Below, piece by piece: positions 1-5,305 of a stretch of DNA of 7,898 nucleotides. The notes below the pieces were generated by a model. That model searched no databases, was not told the origin of the DNA, and worked only from the letters and a program-made list of their open reading frames with translations. Made by a program: the position numbers and the translations under genes. This stretch comes from Microcaldota archaeon. Lineage in GTDB: Archaea > Micrarchaeota > Micrarchaeia > Micrarchaeales > CABMGC01. The number at the start of each line of letters is the position of its first letter. Position 1 is the first letter of the stretch. The DNA lies in the NCBI GenBank assembly GCA_030040595.1, contig JASHTL010000066.1, forward strand, positions 1 to 7,898. Reading direction: 5' to 3'.

Positions 1-1
1 C

Positions 2-535
2 GTGCTAGAAGGCCTAAAGGAGAAGAAAAACGGAAAGCTCTCAGTAGTGAACCTCGGCGACGAGCTCCTCTCCATAGCCAAGAAAAGGTCCGGAATAACA
101 GACAGGGAGCAGCTTGGCATGATGACAGAGGAGCAGATAAAGAAGGACCGCGAGGAAGCCTTCGCCAACATAATAGCCAGGAAGCAGGATACGATAATAG
201 ACACGCACCTTACGATAAAGTACGGCAGGCGGTACATACCTGGAGTCACGATAAAGGAACTGGAGCACATAAGGATAAAGGCCATAATCTACATAGACGC
301 TACTGCAAAGGAGATATGGAGGAGGAGGCATAACGACCCTTCAAAGGCAAACAGGCGCAACATTAACGACACGGAAGCTGAGATAGAGGAGCAGAGGAAC
401 ATAAACCTTGCAATCCTCTCGTCATGCGCCATAACGCTTAGCATACCTATCTACATAATCTACAACAGCGACGGGAAACAGCACGAGGCGATGGCGGAGC
501 TCGAAAAGATAGTCAAGGAGCACTTCGTCTCCTGA
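2..535 (+). CDS. adkA: Archaeal-type adenylate kinase, 5'-truncated by the window edge
   Basis: Interconverts ATP + AMP and 2 ADP in the cytoplasm. The visible 177 residues match the archaeal AdkA family rather than bacterial Adk: a VVNLGDELLSIAKK segment after the missing P-loop, the IIDTH motif (DTH at about residues 67-69 of the visible part) followed by a TIK strand, an Arg-rich lid region (RRRHNDPSKANRR, about 107-119), and the C-terminal YNSDG segment before a final helix. Family members are about 190-200 residues, so only some 15-20 N-terminal residues carrying the GxPGxGKT loop should lie off the left edge. The GTG at position 2 is therefore an internal Val codon, not a start. The stop lies 13 bases before the next gene. 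The adkA-DUF106 order is typical of the segment behind secY in archaeal ribosomal-protein clusters, which supports both calls. Confidence 0.93.
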   Translation: MLEGLKEKKNGKLSVVNLGDELLSIAKKRSGITDREQLGMMTEEQIKKDREEAFANIIARKQDTIIDTHLTIKYGRRYIPGVTIKELEHIRIKAIIYIDATAKEIWRRRHNDPSKANRRNINDTEAEIEEQRNINLAILSSCAITLSIPIYIIYNSDGKQHEAMAELEKIVKEHFVS

Positions 536-548
536 TTTGGATGAATAA

Positions 549-1067
549 ATGGTCAGCCAGGATATAATTCTGATCACTCTCCTAGGAATAGCTGCGGTCG
601 ACGTGGCCATATCGATCCTCATCCAGAGGACGATATCAAACGCTGAAAAGACATACCATCTCCAGAGAAAGCTGAACGACCACATGAGCGACCTGAAGGA
701 GATGACAAAGAGGAATGCGAGCCAGCAGGAGATGCTTGCAAAGCAGAACGAGATGATGAAGGTATCGATGGAGAGCACCAAGCACCAGATGAAGTCGATG
801 CCTGTGCTGCTCGTTGTCTCAATAGCCTTCTACTTCTTCATACTCCCGGCCATCTTCCCGTCAGGCCAGTATACATACAACCTGCTTGTCACGCAGGTAA
901 AGTACACGGGATTCCAGGATAACATCTACTTCATAATCTTCACGATTGCGATAAGCTTGAGCGTGCAGTTCATCCTGCGCAAACGCGACGCTAAGGTGTT
1001 CGGAAAGAAGTACGAGGATATGAAAGCGGCTGAGACAGGCCCTGTTTCCTCAGGCAAATCTAGCTAG
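549..1067 (+). CDS. DUF106 / EMC3-TMCO1-like membrane insertase (archaeal YidC/Oxa1 superfamily)
   Basis: A 172-residue protein with the architecture of archaeal DUF106 proteins: TM1 at about 5-26, a charged Met/Gln/Lys-rich coiled-coil segment at about 30-80 containing Met-rich stretches (QQEMLAKQNEMMK), TM2 at about 84-104, a short external stretch with YTYNLL, TM3 at about 125-143, and a basic C-terminal tail (RKRDAKVFGKK). Family knowledge: these are the archaeal relatives of EMC3, TMCO1 and GET1 within the Oxa1/YidC superfamily, thought to help insert membrane proteins, with the coiled coil facing the cytosol. It follows adkA after 13 bases and is probably co-transcribed; this order is conserved in many archaea. 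A weak ribosome-binding site (TTGGATGA) precedes the ATG at 549; the ATG at 541 is out of frame. The last codons overlap the convergent regulator gene by 8 bases. Confidence 0.9.
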   Translation: MVSQDIILITLLGIAAVDVAISILIQRTISNAEKTYHLQRKLNDHMSDLKEMTKRNASQQEMLAKQNEMMKVSMESTKHQMKSMPVLLVVSIAFYFFILPAIFPSGQYTYNLLVTQVKYTGFQDNIYFIIFTIAISLSVQFILRKRDAKVFGKKYEDMKAAETGPVSSGKSS

Positions 1068-2610
1068 CGGAGACGTTTGCCTGGACAAGGCCCTTGTCCG
1101 TGAGTATGTCCACGCTGTACTGCCCAGATGCGTTTGCGAAGATGTGGTATCCTACCGTTATAGCGCCGTTATAATGGAGCGAGACCTTGGAATGGGCCGG
1201 AATGACATAGCCTAACTCGTTAATGGAAGAGTTGCCCACGGGCAGTGACATAGTAAAACGTCCCATCTGCTCCATGGTTCCGTTGCTGTATACTGTAAAC
1301 GCAACGTGCTCCGTAGCCTGCATCGGCCCTACCGGGCCTATGGGAGGCGGGATTAAACCGCTCGCATTGCCCCTCACTATTACTATGCTGTTTATAGGCA
1401 TTGTCAGGTTTACCCTGAAGGTGCCGTTCTTTGGATAGGGTATGATCGTCCTGTTGAAGCCGCCGCCGTTTATCATGACGCTTCCGTTATACTGCTGGAT
1501 GACCCAGACTTTTCCGCCGGGTCCCTGGGCATTTGTGACATAAGGCATGTTTCCGTTTCCAGAGAAGTTTCCTGTGAAATTAGGCGTTACCTGACCAGGT
1601 ATCATCGCATCATTCTGGCCCAGCACTACCCCAAATACTGTAGCGTTCGAGTTGCCATCGTTCGTGATCGTGATATTAAGCGATGTTCCGTTGCCGGAGC
1701 CTGAGAGCACTGCACTGTCGACAGTTATATTGGCCTGCTGCTGAAGGAAGGGTCCGGCAGCCTGCATAATCGGATATCTAGCGTGCACTGCTACAAAATT
1801 GTTTATTCCCGGTCCGTACAGCCCGTTTGGCGAAGGTATTACTGCCGCACTTATGGAAGGAAGCAGCACGAATGTTGTCGCATTCTGCATTTGCTGTTCC
1901 AGCACTGCAGGAGAGAAGTCGAGGAGTACGCCTGAAGATGAGTTAAGCGACTTATTCTCCTGGACAGCAGCGACTATTACACTGTCTGACAGGATGACAG
2001 GATATGTGACATTGTCTACGGTTATGTTTGCAGAGGTTATATTGAACCTTACTTTGCTAATCCTGGATCCGGAAGGTATCTTTACCGAGCCTATGACCTC
2101 GCTTTCATTTATCAGGCTCAGCAGGTTGAGCGTGCCGCTGGAGTTTATAGAGATCCAGCTGGAGCTGTTCTGGCTTACCAGGTGAACCTTAAGCGAGGAA
2201 TAGTTTATGTAAAGGGATTGCGTACCCGTTGGCACCTGCGGAGGATCTGTGATACTTATTGGCACATATATGGAACTTATGCTCGTGTAATAAGTATAAC
2301 TGAAAATAGCAAGCAACGCTACTGCCATTATAATGCCGCTCTTCCAGGCCACGCTTCTGTTCGGTATTGGAGAGGCCACCTGTTTCTCGCTCTCCTCCTG
2401 TGCCTGCACTATCCTATAATGCTTCCACTTCGGCGCAAATGTGGTGTCCTTCGGCTCGATAAGCCCTGCGCTCTCAAGATCATGCAAGTGCTTGCTGACA
2501 GTAGATGGCGCAAGCTCCAGAGCCTCGCTTATGCTGCTCAGGTTCGTCTTGCCCTCGGGAATGAGCTTCAATATCCTATCCTTTGTGGTTCCGTGCTTGC
2601 TCATATACAC
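1060..2610 (-). CDS. Membrane-bound one-component regulator: winged HTH, single TM, extracytoplasmic DUF4382-like sensor
   Basis: A 516-residue protein in three parts. Residues about 8-70 form a winged helix-turn-helix of the ArsR/MarR-like type (DRILKLIPEG, then LAPSTVSKHLHDLESAGLI as turn and recognition helix, then a wing ending in KWKHYRIV). Residues about 90-108 are one TM segment. The other roughly 400 residues are outside and carry about 25 N-X-S/T sequons, against one in the first 90. The region from about 118 (ITDPPQVPTGTQSLYINYSS, then LNLLSL, IPSGSRISKVRFNI and ITVDNVTYPV) resembles DUF4382; the remainder is beta-rich, with one Ig/CARDB-like stretch near 294-330. No enzyme motif is seen. 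I infer a surface signal changes DNA binding at the membrane. The GTG at 2610 is preferred because AAGGAG (2616-2621) lies 5 bases upstream; the in-frame ATG at 2604 is the alternative. It is last in a leftward operon and divergent from the transporter genes. Confidence 0.82.
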   Translation of the reverse strand: MYMSKHGTTKDRILKLIPEGKTNLSSISEALELAPSTVSKHLHDLESAGLIEPKDTTFAPKWKHYRIVQAQEESEKQVASPIPNRSVAWKSGIIMAVALLAIFSYTYYTSISSIYVPISITDPPQVPTGTQSLYINYSSLKVHLVSQNSSSWISINSSGTLNLLSLINESEVIGSVKIPSGSRISKVRFNITSANITVDNVTYPVILSDSVIVAAVQENKSLNSSSGVLLDFSPAVLEQQMQNATTFVLLPSISAAVIPSPNGLYGPGINNFVAVHARYPIMQAAGPFLQQQANITVDSAVLSGSGNGTSLNITITNDGNSNATVFGVVLGQNDAMIPGQVTPNFTGNFSGNGNMPYVTNAQGPGGKVWVIQQYNGSVMINGGGFNRTIIPYPKNGTFRVNLTMPINSIVIVRGNASGLIPPPIGPVGPMQATEHVAFTVYSNGTMEQMGRFTMSLPVGNSSINELGYVIPAHSKVSLHYNGAITVGYHIFANASGQYSVDILTDKGLVQANVSAS

Positions 2611-2648
2611 CAGTTCTCCTTATGCTCCACCTGTGCCGCATGATACGG

Positions 2649-3008
2649 CTACTTTGACTTAAGCCTCTTCTTCAGGCCGCCGTACTTGAACAGCATCGCG
2701 CCAAGCAATACGGCCAATATCCCTGACAGAATGTCTCCTATCCTAAGCAATATCGGAGTGCCAAACGCGTCAGGGCTACCTGTGAAACCAGTCCTGCTGA
2801 AGTTACCGCCCCTTGTAAAGTTGCCACCTCCACGCGATACGACGTTCCCTCCTCCGAAAGAGCTCGCGTTGAATGAATGAGATATTATCGTTGTAGGGGT
2901 GAAGTATGAATATGTTGAATATGCCAGGAATGCGGCTCCCAGTGCAATAACTATTATTCCAGCCATCTCTGTGCCTGACCATCCCACGTTTGCGTTGTTC
3001 ACTGCCAT
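2649..3008 (-). CDS. Small two-TM membrane protein with Gly/Asn/Arg-rich loop, unknown function
   Basis: A 119-residue protein I do not recognise. TM1 is at about 16-36 and TM2 at about 85-108, with a lysine-rich tail (KKRLKSK). The tail suggests a cytoplasmic C-terminus, so both ends would be inside and the middle outside. The loop at about 47-78 is low in complexity, rich in Gly, Asn, Phe, Arg and Ser, with a repeated GGNF(T/S)R pattern (GGGNFTRGGNFSRTG) and three N-X-S/T sequons (near 47, 63 and 69). The start is well supported: GGTGA at 3013-3017 lies 4 bases before the ATG, and this ATG sits inside the end of the 39-codon upstream gene (10-bp overlap), suggesting translational coupling. 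The regulator gene begins 38 bases downstream, so the protein may assist the sensor or the divergent transporter. That role is inference from position only. Confidence 0.72.
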   Translation of the reverse strand: MAVNNANVGWSGTEMAGIIVIALGAAFLAYSTYSYFTPTTIISHSFNASSFGGGNVVSRGGGNFTRGGNFSRTGFTGSPDAFGTPILLRIGDILSGILAVLLGAMLFKYGGLKKRLKSK

Positions 3009-3118
3009 CTATTCACCTTGAATGCTAATAGAGCGTAATAAACGACAATCAAGCCCAATGCTATTGTAGAAGAAGCAACGATTGCGACAGGTATCGACCT
3101 TTCTATTATAGCCATCAT
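2999..3118 (-). CDS. Single-TM microprotein, 39 residues, first gene of the regulator operon
   Basis: A short reading frame, ATGATGGCTATAATAG to TGA, encoding 39 residues: a charged N-terminus (MMAIIERS), a hydrophobic stretch IPVAIVASSTIALGLIVVYY (about residues 9-28) extending through ALLAF, and the tail KVNRWQ. It would be a single-pass membrane peptide. Support for reality: it starts 35-38 bases downstream of a TATA box (3153-3159), with GGA at 3128-3130 as a possible weak ribosome-binding site; it ends in a 10-bp overlap with the next gene; and that next gene's GGTGA motif lies within its last codons. All three fit an expressed, translationally coupled leader gene. The second ATG (3115) is an equally possible start. 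No family is recognised. It could be a small subunit of the sensor or transporter. A coincidental open frame cannot be excluded at this length. Confidence 0.62.
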   Translation of the reverse strand: MMAIIERSIPVAIVASSTIALGLIVVYYALLAFKVNRWQ

Positions 3119-3152
3119 GCTTTATCGTCCTACACCCTTGTATTAGCCAAGC

Positions 3153-3159
3153 TATATAA
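3153..3159 (-). promoter_or_regulatory. Archaeal TATA box for the leftward microprotein-regulator operon
   Basis: On the minus strand the sequence reads CTTATATAGC, a good archaeal TATA element. Transcription would be expected to start about 25 bases further on, near 3130, leaving a leader of only about 12 bases before the ATG at 3118. Position and orientation fit the first gene of the operon. No experimental start is known. Confidence 0.65.
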
Positions 3160-3205
3160 GCATATCTTCACGTTTCGTTTTTAATGCGAAATACAGTACT
3201 ATAGT

Positions 3206-3226
3206 AAAAAGCGAACAAAAAGCGAA
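3206..3226. repeat. Pair of 10-bp direct repeats between divergent promoters, candidate operator
   Basis: AAAAAGCGAA occurs at 3206-3215 and again at 3217-3226, a period of 11 bp, close to one helical turn. A third GCGAA lies at 3186-3190, and an imperfect inverted copy (TTCGTTTTT) at 3174-3182. All lie between the two divergent TATA boxes (3153-3159 and 3240-3247). The helical phasing suggests a protein binding one DNA face. The winged-helix regulator encoded next door is the obvious candidate, by inference. Confidence 0.45.
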
Positions 3227-3239
3227 GCTTAGTAGAACG

Positions 3240-3247
3240 TTTATATA
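3240..3247 (+). promoter_or_regulatory. Archaeal TATA box for the first transporter operon
   Basis: TTTATATA matches the archaeal TATA consensus, preceded by purine-containing GTAGAACG as a possible BRE. A start near 3270 would give a leader of about 35 bases before the ATG at 3306. A short GTGAG match to the anti-Shine-Dalgarno sequence (3298-3302) lies just before that ATG. Confidence 0.7.
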
Positions 3248-3305
3248 CGTAGCACTATCCATTGCTAATCCAAGTCGGTGCGGCAAATTAAAGGCAAGTG
3301 AGTTA

Positions 3306-3998
3306 ATGGTAAATTACTCGGTAAAGGTCGAGAGCGTATCAAAGGTCTACAAGACCGCTGCAATAGAGGTAGATGCGCTTATCGATGTCTCATTTGCGCT
3401 TAGGCAAGGCGCATTTGCAGCCATAGTGGGACCGTCAGGCAGCGGAAAGTCAACCCTGATGCATCTCCTGGGAACCATAGACAAGCCCACAAGCGGAGAA
3501 ATATACGTAGACGGCGTACCTACCTCCCAGATGACCGGCACGGACCTTGCAAGGTTCAGGAACAAGAAGCTCGGCTTTGTCTTTCAGGCATATAACCTTG
3601 TCAATGGAATAACTGCGGAGATGAATGTTGAACTGCCAATGATGGTGAACCCCATGGTCGCTTCGGAAAGGAGAAGCAGGGCTGACGGCCTATTGGCCGA
3701 GCTGGGGCTTGCCGATAGGCTCAAGCTGAAGCCTACACAGCTCAGCGGCGGACAGCAACAGAGGGTCGCCATCGCAAGGGCCCTTGTCAACAACCCCTCA
3801 TTGATACTCGCCGACGAGCCGACGGGAAACCTTGACACGAAGTCGGGCGACGAGGTAATAAGGCTCTTCAAGGATATATGCAAGAAGCAGAATGTAACGA
3901 TAATCATGGTCACCCATAATCCGGACCTGACAAGGCACTGCGACCATGTTATACACATAAAGGACGGCAGGCTGGACAAGGAGGAAAAGAGGTATTGA
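3306..3998 (+). CDS. ABC transporter ATP-binding protein, MacB/LolD type (first copy)
   Basis: A 230-residue ATPase with all core motifs intact: Walker A GPSGSGKST (42-50), Q-loop in FVFQAYNL (Gln94), signature LSGGQQQR (146-153), Walker B LILADEPTGNLD (166-177) and the switch histidine in MVTHN (His204). The ADEPTGNLDTKSG block, the FRNKKLGFVFQ stretch and the overall length are typical of the MacB/LolD/FtsE-like group, whose members drive permeases with a large exterior domain (mechanotransmission or surface extrusion) rather than classical channel transport. It is the first gene of a rightward set. Its last codons contain GAGGT (3989-3993), which serves the next gene, starting one base after its stop. 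The partner is presumably the permease two genes downstream. The second copy at 6728-7426 has about two thirds identical residues by eye. The transported substrate cannot be read from the sequence. Confidence 0.95.
   Translation: MVNYSVKVESVSKVYKTAAIEVDALIDVSFALRQGAFAAIVGPSGSGKSTLMHLLGTIDKPTSGEIYVDGVPTSQMTGTDLARFRNKKLGFVFQAYNLVNGITAEMNVELPMMVNPMVASERRSRADGLLAELGLADRLKLKPTQLSGGQQQRVAIARALVNNPSLILADEPTGNLDTKSGDEVIRLFKDICKKQNVTIIMVTHNPDLTRHCDHVIHIKDGRLDKEEKRY
3802..3844 (+). repeat. 43-bp exact repeat, copy 1 (Walker B/D-loop of first ATPase gene)
   Basis: This stretch is identical at all 43 bases to 7230-7272 in the second ATPase gene, in the same reading frame. It encodes the end of Walker B and the D-loop (ADEPTGNLDTKS). 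Flanking codons differ between copies. Identical synonymous choices over 14 codons suggest duplication with local gene conversion, or strong constraint. Confidence 0.9.
3989..3993 (+). promoter_or_regulatory. Ribosome-binding site inside the ATPase gene, for the first exoprotein
   Basis: GAGGT sits 6 bases before the ATG at 4000 and within the last codons of the upstream gene. The same arrangement (GAGGT, 6 bases, ATG) recurs at 7412-7416, so the coupling signal is conserved between both modules and supports both start choices. Confidence 0.7.
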
Positions 3999-3999
3999 G

Positions 4000-5295
4000 A
4001 TGGACCAAGGAACAAAGCTTAGGATAAGGGCGTTTTTGCTGATATCAATGCTGATACCGGCACTGGCATATGCAGGACTCAGCGGGCCTTCCCCGATTCC
4101 ACCGCCACCGCGTTTTGTAATAAGCACATCAACGCAGACGGTGTGCAGGGGCATAAGCAACATTGTGCCTGTCAACATAACAGACAACAGCAACAACTAT
4201 GATGGCGCAGGGATGCAGGACGTCTCATTCTCGCTGGATAACAAGAACCTGATAGCGCCTGCCACCGAAACCATAAACAGCATAAACCCTCACAACTCCA
4301 CTGTGGTCGATATGCCTGTATTCGTAAACCTTAGCGCACCAATAGGACTGATCAATATACAGGTGCCAATATCATACACATTCCTTAATCTGTATAATGA
4401 CAGCGAAGTCAGGAACCTTACCATGGACATTGTGAACTGCCCGAGCAGCCTGCCAATCACGCTGAACATATCCTCATATGCGATTGTGTCAGGACAGGTA
4501 AACAACCTGACGCTAAGCTTCACCAACACTGGCAACACCACGCTGCGGAACATATCCGCGCAGACTTCCATATCAAGCTCGCAAAGCGGCATAGAGTTTG
4601 TGGGCCATGCGCCTATAGAGATAAGCTCGCTGGCGCCGCACTCCACGGCAAACGTGATCCAGAGGCTCTACGAGAACAGTTCCCAGATATTCTCCCTAAA
4701 CACGACAGTTACACTGTTCTACAACGGCACATTTGAGGAGATGGAATCAAGTTTCCCGATGCTATCTAGCGGCACAGTAGACATGATACCATCGAGCATA
4801 AGCATAACCCCCACTAGCGTATCTGCAGGCAGCATATTCCTGGTCTCGTTCGTGCTCACCGATACGGGCACCAGCGGAGTTTCCAATGCCAATGCGAGCG
4901 CGGTGCTGCCCGCTGGCTTCTCAACCTATGGCACATCCAGTTCCACGTTCATAGGAAGCATAGGAGCGGAGACGCCTACTCCGGTAAGCATCACGCTTAT
5001 GGCCAACTCTAGTGTCAAGCCAGGCTCCTACAAGATACCCATAAAGCTGGACTACCAGGGTAGTTTCAGGCAGACATCAAGCTCGTACGTCAACGTCACT
5101 GTAAACGTCACCAGCGGCTCCTCAGCCTCATCCAGTGGAACAGCAGGATCCACAGCTGCAGCGTCAAGCTCATCATCGAGCAGCAACATAGGACTATACA
5201 TTGCAATAGGCACATTCATTGTGATAATAGGAGCTATATTCGGATTGCAGATGATGAGGCAGAGGCGGGCAGCGTCTGCCGCAAAACCTAAGTAG
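4000..5295 (+). CDS. Exported, TM-anchored Ig-like surface protein (COG1361/CARDB type), transporter partner
   Basis: A 431-residue protein with a signal peptide (about 1-25: basic KLRIR, then FLLISMLIPALAYA, likely cut before GLSGPSP). A Pro-rich stretch (PSPIPPPPR) follows, then an N-terminal beta domain bounded by the only two cysteines (49 and 147), which could form a disulfide. Two Ig-like repeats come next: about 150-260, with LTLSFTNTGNTTLRNIS, and about 265-370, with SVSAGSIFLVSFVLTDTG and VKPGSYKIPIKLDY. These resemble the NEW3/CARDB/COG1361 'S-layer' domains common in archaea. A Ser/Ala linker (371-396), one TM (397-416) and a basic tail (RQRR) end the protein. Sequons are many. It lies between ATPase and permease, starts 1 base after the ATPase stop and ends 10 bases before the permease. 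I infer an exterior partner of the transporter, perhaps an adaptor or substrate-binding part. A plain adhesin is possible. Confidence 0.82.
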   Translation: MDQGTKLRIRAFLLISMLIPALAYAGLSGPSPIPPPPRFVISTSTQTVCRGISNIVPVNITDNSNNYDGAGMQDVSFSLDNKNLIAPATETINSINPHNSTVVDMPVFVNLSAPIGLINIQVPISYTFLNLYNDSEVRNLTMDIVNCPSSLPITLNISSYAIVSGQVNNLTLSFTNTGNTTLRNISAQTSISSSQSGIEFVGHAPIEISSLAPHSTANVIQRLYENSSQIFSLNTTVTLFYNGTFEEMESSFPMLSSGTVDMIPSSISITPTSVSAGSIFLVSFVLTDTGTSGVSNANASAVLPAGFSTYGTSSSTFIGSIGAETPTPVSITLMANSSVKPGSYKIPIKLDYQGSFRQTSSSYVNVTVNVTSGSSASSSGTAGSTAAASSSSSSSNIGLYIAIGTFIVIIGAIFGLQMMRQRRAASAAKPK

Positions 5296-5305
5296 GTCGT
5301 TCAAG

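Noticed and set aside
2..4. GTG at position 2 as the start of adkA
   Set aside because: The family needs an N-terminal P-loop that is absent downstream of this codon, so it must be internal and the gene continues off the left edge.
2182..2643. A 153-codon plus-strand open frame opposite the N-terminal half of the regulator
   Set aside because: The opposing frame encodes a clear winged helix and TM, while this one has a random-looking composition rich in Cys, His, Arg and Tyr and no start signal.
3206..3226. CRISPR-like repeats
   Set aside because: Only two 10-bp copies with a 1-bp gap, no spacers and no cas genes; an operator is a better reading.
3584..4196. Minus-strand open frames of 132 and 143 codons across the ATPase/exoprotein junction
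   Set aside because: They are antisense to intact ABC motifs; near-equivalent shadows appear opposite the second ATPase (7012-7435), which shows they come from the coding constraint of the family.
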